From Bog-473 sp963726005 (GTDB taxonomy: Bacteria > Actinomycetota > Acidimicrobiia > Acidimicrobiales > RAAP-2): a DNA stretch of 64,000 bases. The DNA is taken from the NCBI GenBank assembly GCA_963726005.1, contig CAVSAT010000002.1:867342-931341 (forward strand), written 5' to 3'. Each line of letters starts with the position of its first letter. The first letter of the stretch is position 1. Made by a program: the position numbers and the translations under genes. Shown here piece by piece: positions 51,484 through 60,345 of the stretch. The notes beneath the pieces are model-generated. The model worked only from the letters and a program-made list of their open reading frames with translations, did no database searches and was not told the origin of the DNA.

Positions 51484-52983
51484 ATGGTCATGACGCTGCT
51501 CCAGACGCAGTTGGTGGCCGAGCTGTCGCGGGATTTCCCTGATGCGGTCGCGTGGCGGAACCTGGCCGACGGGTCAGAGATCACCGTGGAGCAGTGGCAC
51601 CGGCGCTCGAATCAGCTGGCCCGGGGCCTGATAGGGCTCGGACTCCGCCGCGGCGACCGGGTCGGCCTGCTCATCGGCAACGAGGAGCCCCTCGAGTGGC
51701 TCGTGTCCTATCTGGCCATCCACAAGGCGGGAGCGGTGGCCGTACCCCTCCTGGCCAGACTGGGACCGTCCGAGTTGGCGCGGATCCTCTTGCATGCCGG
51801 CGCATCGGTGCTGCTGTGCAGCGACGTGCACGCGGAGTTCCGTGACGCGGTGCCGAAGGTGGTCAGCACCGCGGCCGCCAGCTCACTGCGCTGGCTCGAC
51901 CTCCTGGCGCCAGACGACACCGATGTGCCGGAGGTGTTCGGCCCGGACGACGTCGCCGACATCATGTACACCTCGGGAACCACCGGGCGGCCCAAGGGGG
52001 TCGTGGTGCGGCACGGCGGGCTCTCGACCATGAGCCACGTCCCGTCAGAGTGGTTGGGGCTCGGGTTCATCTCGTGCTCGCCTTTTGCCACCACGAGCGG
52101 ATCGCTTCTCGTCTGCGGTCCCCTGCGCGGCGGTCTGAGTGGATGGTTCCTCCCCCGCTTCGACCCCGATACGTGGATCGCCACCGTGGAGCGCGACCGT
52201 CCGGTGGCGGGCTTCCTCGTGCCAGCCATGGTCGAGCTCATCGTCGGCTCCGCCCGATTCGAGACTTCGGACCTCTCGAGCCTGGCCGTCGTCAACATCG
52301 GCAGCGCGCCGATTGCCGCGGCGACTTTGCGTCGGTTCGGTGGCGGGTTGCCCTCCGCGGAAATCCTGTGCGGGTACGGAATGACCGAGTTCGGCGCCGT
52401 CACCGCCATGCCGATGGGTGACGGCGGGAGGCACCTCGGGTCCGTCGGCGTGCCGCTGCCCGGAGTCGAGCTCCGGATCGTCGGCCCGGACGGAGCCGCG
52501 CTGCCGCCGGGTGTGGCCGGGCAGGTCGCCATCGGTGGGACGCGATGCCAACGGGCGTACCTGGCGGACCCCGACGAGCGCGACCACACATGGGTCGGCG
52601 GGTGGCTGATGAGCGGCGATCTCGGCTACGTCGATGCCGACGGCCACCTCTGGATCGTTGGCCGACAGAAGGAGATCATCATCCGTGGGGGCCACAATGT
52701 GGTCCCCGCTGAGGTGGAGAACATGCTCTTCGAACACCCGGCGGTGACCGAGGCAGCCGTGGCAGGCGTGACACACCCGGTTCTCGGCCAGGATGTCGCA
52801 GCATGGGTGGTGCTCCGCCGGCCCGCGTCCGCTGACGAGCTGCGATCGTTCCTTCTGGCTCGACTGGCCGACTACAAGGTGCCGCGCCGGATTACCGTGG
52901 TCGGCGCGCTCCCTCGTAACGAGAGCGGAAAGGTCCTGAAGTCCCGCCTCGCGGCCGAAGAAGAACCGGAGAGCGCACAGTGA
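51484..52983 (+). CDS. AMP-forming acyl-CoA synthetase
   Basis: 499 residues of the ANL superfamily: AMP-binding MYTSGTTGRPKGVV, YGMTEFGAVTAM, WLMSGDLGYVDADGHLWIVGRQKEIIIRGG, and C-terminal Lys in RNESGKVLKSRL. It activates a carboxylic acid to its CoA ester. It lies 16 bases after the phosphotriesterase-like gene and overlaps the crotonase gene by four bases (GTGA). Confidence 0.94.
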   Translation: MVMTLLQTQLVAELSRDFPDAVAWRNLADGSEITVEQWHRRSNQLARGLIGLGLRRGDRVGLLIGNEEPLEWLVSYLAIHKAGAVAVPLLARLGPSELARILLHAGASVLLCSDVHAEFRDAVPKVVSTAAASSLRWLDLLAPDDTDVPEVFGPDDVADIMYTSGTTGRPKGVVVRHGGLSTMSHVPSEWLGLGFISCSPFATTSGSLLVCGPLRGGLSGWFLPRFDPDTWIATVERDRPVAGFLVPAMVELIVGSARFETSDLSSLAVVNIGSAPIAAATLRRFGGGLPSAEILCGYGMTEFGAVTAMPMGDGGRHLGSVGVPLPGVELRIVGPDGAALPPGVAGQVAIGGTRCQRAYLADPDERDHTWVGGWLMSGDLGYVDADGHLWIVGRQKEIIIRGGHNVVPAEVENMLFEHPAVTEAAVAGVTHPVLGQDVAAWVVLRRPASADELRSFLLARLADYKVPRRITVVGALPRNESGKVLKSRLAAEEEPESAQ

Positions 52984-53822
52984 CGGCGAATTTCACCACC
53001 TTGACGGTCGAGGAGATCGGGCGGGTGCGACGCCTGACGCTGAACCGGCCGAATCACCACAATCCCCTCACCCCGCGCTGCATCCGGGAGATCCTCGGGG
53101 CCGTCGCGGAGGCGGAGGCCGATGCGGGAGCCAGCGTGATCATCATCCGCAGCACGGGAAGGTCGTTCTCGTCAGGCTATGGCTTCATCGCCGAGGACAC
53201 CGACCCCGGCGACTTCCCCCAGCGCCAGTCGATCGAGGGAGACGTCTCGGCCATGCTCGCTCTGGCCGAGGGGTGGGGACGCGTGTGGGACTGCGCCCTC
53301 CCGGTCATCGCGCAGGTGCAGGGGAACTGTCTGGCCGGAGGCACCGACCTCGCGCTGCACTGTGACCTGATTGTGGCGGCCGACGACGCCCGCATCGGCT
53401 TCCCGCCGGTACGCTCCATGGGGGTACCCCCGACCAACATGTGGCTGTACCACCTCGGCCCGCAATGGACCAAGCGTCTCGTGCTCACCGGCGACACCGT
53501 TTCGGGCTCCGAGGCCAAGGACATCGGCCTGGTGGTCGACACCGCGTCGTCCGATGCCCTCGACGGCGTCGTCCTCGAGCTCGCGCAGCGGATGGCACTG
53601 ATCGGACGGGACCTTCTCGTCGCGAACAAGAGGGTCGTGAACACGGGGGTCGAGCTCATGGGGCGCTCGCAGCTCCAGCGGTTCGCTGCACTCAGTGACG
53701 CCATTGGGCATCGCGCCCCGGAGGCGAAGGCCTTCTCGCAACGGATTGCCGACGTCGGGCTCAGACAAGCAGTCCGCGATCGCGACGCAGCGTTCGACAC
53801 GGCACCGCCTGCCGCCGACTAA
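52980..53822 (+). CDS. Enoyl-CoA hydratase/isomerase (crotonase) family protein
   Basis: 280 residues. The oxyanion hole is formed by RSFSSGYGF and VQGNCLAGGTDLALHCDL; the usual catalytic Glu positions are replaced around PVRSMGVPPTNMW, so hydratase activity is uncertain and isomerase, hydrolase or decarboxylase activity is possible. It is coupled to the CoA ligase and ends the three-gene catabolic operon. Confidence 0.9.
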   Translation: MTANFTTLTVEEIGRVRRLTLNRPNHHNPLTPRCIREILGAVAEAEADAGASVIIIRSTGRSFSSGYGFIAEDTDPGDFPQRQSIEGDVSAMLALAEGWGRVWDCALPVIAQVQGNCLAGGTDLALHCDLIVAADDARIGFPPVRSMGVPPTNMWLYHLGPQWTKRLVLTGDTVSGSEAKDIGLVVDTASSDALDGVVLELAQRMALIGRDLLVANKRVVNTGVELMGRSQLQRFAALSDAIGHRAPEAKAFSQRIADVGLRQAVRDRDAAFDTAPPAAD

Positions 53823-53840
53823 GTGGACCAACTGAGCGGC

Positions 53841-54320
53841 CTACACGTCGGTCAGGGTGGTCTCCGTGATGCCCAGGGCGCGCAGCGTCCGCCCGAGCCC
53901 GAGAAAGGCCGAGAGGCAGATCGTGAGGTCCAGGACCTCGGGGTCGGTGAACGCGGCGCGCAGCCGCTCTACGAAGGCGTCGTCGATACTGGTGTGATCC
54001 GTGGCAAATCGCTCGGCGTACTCCACCGCCAGACGTTCCTGCTCCGAGAGCGCCTTTGCATCCGCGGACCCGACTGCGCAGTAGAAGTCCTCACCGAGTC
54101 CCTGCGCCCTGACCGTGTCCGCCCGGAAGGCGAGGCAGACAGTGCAATCGTTGAGTTGCGCGATCCTCATCCTGGCGGCCTCGCGCACGCGCACCGGGAG
54201 GATGCTCTTGTTGTAGGCCGCCTCGACGAGGCGGGTCGCCGCGGCCCCCAACTCGGGCTGGAGTGACCAGATCTGCACGGCATCGCCCCCCGGGCCAGGA
54301 GGGATCTCGAGACGAGCCAC
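53841..54320 (-). CDS. Carboxymuconolactone decarboxylase-family protein
   Basis: 159 residues with ILPVRVREAARMRIAQLNDCTVCLAFRADT; CTVC keeps the CxxC but the following His is replaced, unlike the AhpD-like gene at 45308. It likely acts on hydroperoxides or has another redox role. GTG 54320 with a leaderless TAAAGT box six bases upstream. Convergent with the crotonase gene. Confidence 0.88.
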   Translation of the reverse strand: MARLEIPPGPGGDAVQIWSLQPELGAAATRLVEAAYNKSILPVRVREAARMRIAQLNDCTVCLAFRADTVRAQGLGEDFYCAVGSADAKALSEQERLAVEYAERFATDHTSIDDAFVERLRAAFTDPEVLDLTICLSAFLGLGRTLRALGITETTLTDV

Positions 54321-54326
54321 CTGTCG

Positions 54327-54332
54327 ACTTTA
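54327..54332 (-). promoter_or_regulatory. -10 box TAAAGT, leaderless type
   Basis: Minus strand, six bases before GTG 54320 of the CMD-family gene. Confidence 0.45.
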
Positions 54333-54401
54333 TGCCAGTATTCGTGTCTCGCGTGCGGTGGATCCGGGTGGCGGCGCACCCCGGGGAACGGAAAATCAGG
54401 C

Positions 54402-54920
54402 ATGGGACTCACTCGGTACACCTTGGACTCGATGCGCTCGTGCATCTGGGTGAGCGGTCGCTCGAGCTTGCATCCGATCAACACCGAGACGCGCGGGATC
54501 ACGGGCTGGTTCGAGGCGACGACCCGTGACGACGGATCCCTCGACGTCGACCTCCCCGTCTCAGGTCAGTTGGAGCTCGCCGTAGCCAGATTGACGTCGG
54601 GCAACCAGCTCTACGACCGCGAGCTGCGCCGTCGCATGGATGCCCGGCGCTTCCCGACCATCGTCGGCCGCGTCACCAACATCTCCGTCAGCGGTCCGCA
54701 TCCACGGTACGCGGTCACGGGGGACGTCGAGTTCCATGGCAAGACGAGGACGTTCGAGCACGAGATGCACATCGACATTCACGAGGAGGAGGTCTCGCTC
54801 ACGGGAGCGTACGTCTTCGACATCCGCGAATTCGGGATGAAGCCTCCGAGCATGCTGATGGTGCGCGTCTATCCCGAGATCAGTGTGCGGGTCGAGCTGC
54901 ACGGAACCCGCGACCGGTAG
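54402..54920 (+). CDS. YceI-like family protein
   Basis: 172 residues, all beta, of the YceI lipocalin-like fold: RYTLDSMRSCIWVSGRSSLHPI, then RRRMDARRFPTIVGRVTNIS and GDVEFHGKTRTFEHEM. These bind isoprenoid-like hydrophobic ligands. No signal peptide is evident, whereas E. coli YceI is periplasmic. Single gene. Confidence 0.83.
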   Translation: MGLTRYTLDSMRSCIWVSGRSSLHPINTETRGITGWFEATTRDDGSLDVDLPVSGQLELAVARLTSGNQLYDRELRRRMDARRFPTIVGRVTNISVSGPHPRYAVTGDVEFHGKTRTFEHEMHIDIHEEEVSLTGAYVFDIREFGMKPPSMLMVRVYPEISVRVELHGTRDR

Positions 54921-54990
54921 CGGGCCACCTCGTCGGCGGGCCTCTCGGAGCTCCTCCCGTCACACGATGACGGGCGCACCCTCAGAAGCC

Positions 54991-56016
54991 TCAGATGGAG
55001 CCGTCCGCCATGGCGCGCTCGATCCAGGGGATCACCTCCGTCAGGATCTCATCCAGCCCGGTCTGGGCCTTGAATCCGAGTAGACGCTCGGCCTTTTCCA
55101 CCGAAGGCACTCTCCGCTGCACGTCGTGAGCGAAGGGCGGGTCGTTCACGGTCCTGAACGGAGCGTCCGGTCCCTTGACCTTCACCCAGATCGCCTCCGC
55201 CAATTCGAGCACCGTCGTTGCTTCGGGCGTCGAGAGGTTGAAGTCCTCGTTCAGTGCCGCTGGGTGCTCCATCGCGGTCACGATGCCCCGGGCGAGATCC
55301 CCGCCGTAGGTGTAGTGCCGGATTTGGCTGCCGTCGCCAAGGAGGTGGAGGGGATCCTGACCTTTGAGAACCTTCTGCACGAGGTCCGGCACGACGTGAC
55401 TCATCGCCAGCTTGACGTTGCCGCTGAGGATCTCGACGTCACCCAGAGCGCGGCGCTCGCCGATCCCGACGCAATTGAACGGACGCACGATCGTGTACGG
55501 AACGCCGTACTGATCGAACGCCGCCCGCGCGAAGTACTCGACCGCAAGTTTCTGGAACCCGTAGGAGGATCTCGGGGGCGGCACAAGTCGCTCCTGCCCC
55601 TCTATCGACGGCCACACGTCCGTCGACTCGAACACCATCGAGGAGCTCATGTAGGTGACCTTTTCGAGACGGCCTTCAGAATGCGCAGCAATGGCTGCAT
55701 CGCACGAAGACGCAGTAACTCGCTCGTTGGTCGCGAGGAGATCGTATGCGTAGGTATGGAAGTACGAGATACCACCGATCATCGCTGCACCCGCGATGAA
55801 GTGCTCGCACTCCCCCAAGAGCTCTTTCATGAGATCGACGTTGCGCACGTCTCCCTCGACGAACCGGTACGCGGGATGCTCATCGTACGAGCGGCTCAGA
55901 CGGCCGTATTTGGAGTAGTTGTCGACCCCGATCACTCCATAGCCACGATCCAACAGCTCTTTCACGACGTAACCGCCGATGAAACCTGCTGAACCCGTTA
56001 CAAGGACGGTGGTCAC
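54991..56016 (-). CDS. NAD-dependent epimerase/dehydratase
   Basis: 341-residue extended SDR. Rossmann glycine motif VTGSAGFIGGYVVKEL, catalytic SSSMVF with YGFQK (Tyr-x-x-x-Lys), and substrate region RPFNCVGIGE. It converts a nucleotide sugar, probably to an epimer or dehydrated form. GTG 56016 overlaps the GT2 stop (GTGA). Third gene of a nucleotide-sugar operon. Confidence 0.92.
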   Translation of the reverse strand: MTTVLVTGSAGFIGGYVVKELLDRGYGVIGVDNYSKYGRLSRSYDEHPAYRFVEGDVRNVDLMKELLGECEHFIAGAAMIGGISYFHTYAYDLLATNERVTASSCDAAIAAHSEGRLEKVTYMSSSMVFESTDVWPSIEGQERLVPPPRSSYGFQKLAVEYFARAAFDQYGVPYTIVRPFNCVGIGERRALGDVEILSGNVKLAMSHVVPDLVQKVLKGQDPLHLLGDGSQIRHYTYGGDLARGIVTAMEHPAALNEDFNLSTPEATTVLELAEAIWVKVKGPDAPFRTVNDPPFAHDVQRRVPSVEKAERLLGFKAQTGLDEILTEVIPWIERAMADGSI

Positions 56017-56756
56017 TGATGAGTCTCCTCCGCGGTAGCCCTCTTGATGGCTTCGACCGACAGCCGTGGGCCGAAGGCGAAGCGCCACCAATGCAGATAG
56101 TGCGGCAACCAGCCGGCCATTTTGAAATTCGATACTCCCTGGTGTCGCTCAAGCCAGATCGTCGGCAGCTCTGCCACGGGAAGTCGTGCCCGCCTCGCTT
56201 TGGCGACCAATTCGATGCCGATTTCGAAGCCGGCGTTCGAGGAGATGCCAACATCTCGCACGAATGCACCGTCGTATGCCTTGAAGGAGTTCGTGGCGTC
56301 CCGGGTGCCGACCCGCGCCAACGCCCAGAGCGAAAGGCCCGCCATCCTGGAGAGCACGCTCTTCAGGAACGGGCCACCAACCTGCTGGCCTCCGTGCGAA
56401 TAGCGGGATGCGGCGGCGACAACCACGCCCCGTTCGACCAGTCGTACCAGGTCGTCGATCTGTTGTGGGTCATCGCAGCCGTCCGCCATCGTGACCACCA
56501 CTACCGGTGCCGTTGCTTCGGCGATGCCGCAACGAATTGCTTGGGCAGGACCCGGGGCAATGTCATTGACCAACACGCGGATTCGATCGTCGACGCGGGC
56601 GTACTTGTCCACATAGGGAACGGTGCTGTCATCTGGTGAATCGACGACCACCACGATCTCACAGGAAAGGGTGACCGCTTCGAGGAGCCGACGAATCACG
56701 TCCTCAATCCCGGCTCCCTCCTGGTACGCGGGAACCACCACGGAAACACGGGGCAT
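56013..56756 (-). CDS. Glycosyltransferase family 2 (dolichol-phosphate-mannose-synthase-like)
   Basis: 247 residues: VSVVVPAYQEGAGIEDVI, VVVVDSPDDST and VVVTMADGCDD as the DxD equivalent, then YSHGGQQVGG. It lacks C-terminal membrane helices. It probably transfers a sugar to a polyprenyl phosphate, supplying donors for the nearby GT-C-like membrane proteins (inference). Coupled at both ends by overlaps. Confidence 0.9.
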   Translation of the reverse strand: MPRVSVVVPAYQEGAGIEDVIRRLLEAVTLSCEIVVVVDSPDDSTVPYVDKYARVDDRIRVLVNDIAPGPAQAIRCGIAEATAPVVVVTMADGCDDPQQIDDLVRLVERGVVVAAASRYSHGGQQVGGPFLKSVLSRMAGLSLWALARVGTRDATNSFKAYDGAFVRDVGISSNAGFEIGIELVAKARRARLPVAELPTIWLERHQGVSNFKMAGWLPHYLHWWRFAFGPRLSVEAIKRATAEETHQ

Positions 56757-57955
56757 CACACCAGCACCCCCCCACCTCTGAGGTTCCACACATCCACGAC
56801 CGGTTGGTCAATCTCGCTCTTGGCATACAGCTCGTGTGGTGCTCCGATGACGACGAGGTCGGCGCGAGCGAGAACCTCTTCGAGCGATTTGAGAGTGGGA
56901 TCGTCGGTCACGTAGGGATCCGTCGCGAGGACGTCTGCGGCGCGGACCTTGAGGACTCGCTTCAGCTTGTAGGAGAGGCTGCTGCGGGTGTCGTCAGACT
57001 CTCCTTTGAAGGCCATCCCCAGAATGCCCACCGTCATCGTGTCCAGTGGGTACTTGGCCGCCATTCTGGCGACGAGATACAGGGGCAGACCCTCATTGAT
57101 CTGCATGCTCGCCATGCCGAGAGCAAAGTTGTTGTTGTTGAACGCAGCGAGCTGCATCGTGTCCTTGAGGAGACATGGTCCCGCTGCAAAACCAGAACCT
57201 GGAAGATCGGCCGCCCTCGGGTAATCCTGCACCACCGCGGCGCGCACACGCTCGTAGTCGACGCCAAAATCGTTGGCCATCATGTACAGCTGATTCGCTG
57301 CAGCGAACTTGATGTATCGATACGAGTTGGTGAAGAGTTTGGCCAGCTCAGCTTCTTCGGGTTGGACCTGGACGATCGTCTTGGCGATCTTGGCAAAGAC
57401 CTCGGCCGCTCGCTCCGAGCCTCGAGCCGTACGTGCCGAAACGATCTGCGGCAAGGAGTGCAGCTCCTCCATCGCCCTTCCCTCTGCGATCCGTTCCGGG
57501 CAGAATGCGACATCGATCGACTTTCCCATGCGTTCGACGAGGCGTTCGACCATCCGGGTGACGCCGGGGAAGATCGTGCTTCGCAGGACGAGGAGCTGCC
57601 CGTCTCGAAGATGCTCCTCCACCGACTCCACGGCGTTCACCACCGCCTGGGGATCCGGATTGAGGTGTTCGTCCACCGGGGTTCCAACGACAACGATCAG
57701 GCATTCGGCGGAGGCGACGGAGTTCGGCTCGCTGCTCGCGGTCAGATTTCCGGATGCCAGCGTCCGCTCCAGAACCTCCTGTGCGCCCGCCTCGCGATGA
57801 GGCATGGACCCCGATAGCACGGTCCGCACCGCCGCGGTGTTCGTGTCGAACAGCGAAACCCTGAGCCCGGCGTCAGCCAGCACAAGGCCAAGGGGGAGCC
57901 CGACATGGCCGCATCCGCCGAGTATGACGACGTCGTTTGGCCAGTTTCCCCGCAC
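56756..57955 (-). CDS. UDP-glucose/GDP-mannose dehydrogenase-family nucleotide-sugar dehydrogenase
   Basis: 399 residues. The NAD site is VVILGGCGHVGLPLG; VVVGTPVDEHLNPD, STIFPGVT, CPERIAEGRA, ELAKLFTNSYRYIKFAAANQ and the catalytic-Cys region GSGFAAGPCLLKD follow, then MTVGILGMAFKGESDDTR. It oxidises the sugar C6 to a uronic acid. GTG 57955 is chosen because TAACGT lies seven bases before it. First gene of the operon. Confidence 0.92.
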   Translation of the reverse strand: MRGNWPNDVVILGGCGHVGLPLGLVLADAGLRVSLFDTNTAAVRTVLSGSMPHREAGAQEVLERTLASGNLTASSEPNSVASAECLIVVVGTPVDEHLNPDPQAVVNAVESVEEHLRDGQLLVLRSTIFPGVTRMVERLVERMGKSIDVAFCPERIAEGRAMEELHSLPQIVSARTARGSERAAEVFAKIAKTIVQVQPEEAELAKLFTNSYRYIKFAAANQLYMMANDFGVDYERVRAAVVQDYPRAADLPGSGFAAGPCLLKDTMQLAAFNNNNFALGMASMQINEGLPLYLVARMAAKYPLDTMTVGILGMAFKGESDDTRSSLSYKLKRVLKVRAADVLATDPYVTDDPTLKSLEEVLARADLVVIGAPHELYAKSEIDQPVVDVWNLRGGGVLV

Positions 57956-57962
57956 CGCCAAC

Positions 57963-57968
57963 ACGTTA
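57963..57968 (-). promoter_or_regulatory. -10 box TAACGT, leaderless type
   Basis: Seven bases before GTG 57955 on the minus strand. It favours that start over the GTG at 57964, which lies within the box. Confidence 0.45.
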
Positions 57969-58179
57969 CTGGCCTACAACCAGGGGATCAATCCCGGCGA
58001 TGCTTTCACCGGACCGGCGCCGACGCGTCGCCGAACCGGCGCCGAGGACGAGAGCCGGTGTTGGGTCGGCTCCGGCCACGCGGTGCCCAACCGTCTCGGA
58101 TCGTCCCCGACAGTGGCGGTGCCACCTCCGAACGCTCCCTCAATAGATCTGATGGCTGACGACGAGTACTGGCATCCAA

Positions 58180-59676
58180 TCATCCAAATTGGCTCAGATG
58201 ATGCTCTCGCGCGTACTGTGCCTGCGCCCGGATCCACGATCCCGATTGAACGAAGTAGAGGTTTTGGATTACGACTGAGTCCGGCTCATGCTTGATGTTG
58301 GCGGTCACAAATGCGGTGGTGAGGTAAAGCTGATGGAATTCTCGGGCGTCCTTGATGCCGAGGGGGACGCTGACAACGACCTGGATCGCGATCGCCGCGA
58401 GAGCGAAACGCCGGATCACGCGACCATCGATACGCTCGACGTGGCCCCGGATCCACACAAAGGTTTGCTTGAGCTGCGAGCCAGTACCAGAATTCCGGAC
58501 CTCGCGCGGGTCCCGCGCGAATAGGCGGGTTCCACTCAGGACGGTCAGGTAGATTCCCGCCAAGACCAACACGTCGTTCGTCGTGTAGCGGGACTGTGAT
58601 GCTGCATCAAATTTCAACCAGAAGCGACCTTGGGTCATGAGGGCATCGAACAGAAGGCCAAAGACAATCAAGGCGATGCCAATCGGAGCTGCGCTTTGCT
58701 CGTCGCGGCGAATTCCCCATCGGATCAGCACGAACACGGCCACTACGAAGATCACAACTCCAAAAGCCATCACCGCAGCATTTGCGGGATCTTGCAACCT
58801 CTCCTGCACGCCCACGACATCACCGAGGGCAAAGAGGAAGACCCTGACGGCAAGCCACGAGTGCGACAAGACCAAGCCGGGGTTGTCAACACGGGTCGTG
58901 GCAAAGTTTTGGAAATACAGGATCGTGGTTACCGCGGCGGCGGCAACCCAACCGACGAAGGCCCACCGCGGCCATCGGCGGTGGTAGAGGAGAACGAGTC
59001 CCACTGGCCAGATGAGCAGTCCCTGCAAGGAGGAGTAGCTACCAACGACGGCCACGAGAGCAGCGACAACGAAGGTGGGCCACGCCAACCGGGGCCAGCC
59101 CAGCGGCCCTGCCGCCTGCGGCCGATCGAGCAGCGCTATGGTTACCGCTAACGACAGCAGGACGAGGTACCACGCCATCTGATATCCCCAGAGCGCGTTC
59201 TGCCATTGGCTGAGTGTGAGTGTCAGAAACGCAACTGGGCAGTAGAAGAGCAACGGTGTGTTGGGCGACCGACGCTTGTGCGACCAGATGAAGAGTGCCG
59301 TCGTGCCAAACAGCATGAGCGCACTCAGGTACTCCTCAACGTCGATGTTGTAATGCACCGTATGGGCGAGCGCGACGACGATGAGATTTGGAAAGAGAAC
59401 ACGGTTGTCGGTGTGCTGGTACCACAGCGAGGACCATTGCGGGAAATGACGAATGACGTTGATGTCGTCCCACTGATCCTGCCAGATGGCGTTCACTTGG
59501 TAGTGCAGCACGAGTGCGACATAACCGACCACCGGCAGAGCGAAGCCGAGCACGGTCAGGGCCTTCACCACACGAGGGTCAAACCGGCCCACGCTCCACC
59601 TGCCGGGCGCCGGGGTCAATCCGGGTTCGGACGGCGTTCTGGGGGGGGCGTCGGCGACCGCAGCGGCTTCCCGCAT
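58180..59676 (-). CDS. Multi-spanning membrane protein (GT-C-like), paralogue of 43068-44963
   Basis: 498 residues with about eleven hydrophobic helices. It shares with the 631-residue protein the first-loop motif VNAIWQDQWDD, then YQHTDNRVLFPN, EEYLSA, and GSYSSLQGLLIWPVGLVLL, but has no Ig-like C-terminus. Conserved Asp and His residues in the first outer loop fit a GT-C transferase. A role in lipid-linked sugar transfer is likely. Confidence 0.8.
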   Translation of the reverse strand: MREAAAVADAPPRTPSEPGLTPAPGRWSVGRFDPRVVKALTVLGFALPVVGYVALVLHYQVNAIWQDQWDDINVIRHFPQWSSLWYQHTDNRVLFPNLIVVALAHTVHYNIDVEEYLSALMLFGTTALFIWSHKRRSPNTPLLFYCPVAFLTLTLSQWQNALWGYQMAWYLVLLSLAVTIALLDRPQAAGPLGWPRLAWPTFVVAALVAVVGSYSSLQGLLIWPVGLVLLYHRRWPRWAFVGWVAAAAVTTILYFQNFATTRVDNPGLVLSHSWLAVRVFLFALGDVVGVQERLQDPANAAVMAFGVVIFVVAVFVLIRWGIRRDEQSAAPIGIALIVFGLLFDALMTQGRFWLKFDAASQSRYTTNDVLVLAGIYLTVLSGTRLFARDPREVRNSGTGSQLKQTFVWIRGHVERIDGRVIRRFALAAIAIQVVVSVPLGIKDAREFHQLYLTTAFVTANIKHEPDSVVIQNLYFVQSGSWIRAQAQYAREHHLSQFG

Positions 59677-60345
59677 GTGCCTCGACCCCTGAGGTTGGCG
59701 TGCCAGTGCTGCTCATGCAGCCTCTCCCTTTCGAACGCAAAACCACCTCGTAACGGCAACAAGTATCTCCACAACTGCGATGACCGTCACAATTGCCGTG
59801 ATGAACTGGATCTCCCGGCGACAGACGATAGCTTGACAGGCACTTGCATTTGCACTCGACCCTCGCTGCACATCGGATCGGATTCGTGCGATTCAGGTCG
59901 GAGTGGCTCCGCCGGGTTGGTGCATTGGGGAAGGTTGGGCTGGGTGATCCCCGTCAGGTCCTGGACGGGCTCGGCCGTTCGCGTCGTCGAGCGACTCTCG
60001 AGGAAAGAGCTGCACCGCACATCGAATAGCCGGCACCTGCCCAGCCGTGACGCCCATCAATGTCTCGACGTTCATCGGCGAAACCAGAGGACCGGCACGG
60101 CTGGCTGACCTCGGGACAAATGTGTCGAGGGTGATCAGGCCGTTGGCGCGTCTCGCCACTTCGAACTGGTTGCGCTATCTTCGGTGGGTGTTGCCAGGGG
60201 CTCTTCTCGACCTCAGTCGACGTGTGAGCGGCGCATGTCCTTGGAACGTATGGCTTCTTGTGCCGTCTCCTTCGACGAGTGCACGTCGGCGCCGCCCGAT
60301 CGTCGGTCTGAGCTGACCTCGGGCCAAGCGAGATAAGCGAGACCG
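59677..60345. other. Gap of about 670 bp between divergent membrane-protein genes
   Basis: AT-richer than its neighbours. Short open frames on both strands (for example 60047-60316 plus) look like noise. No -10 box of the leaderless type precedes either flanking start and I see no RNA or repeat. It may hold long 5' leaders. Confidence 0.5.

Noticed and set aside
60047..60316. An 89-codon plus-strand open frame in the 670-bp gap
   Set aside because: No ribosome-binding site and no recognisable protein feature.
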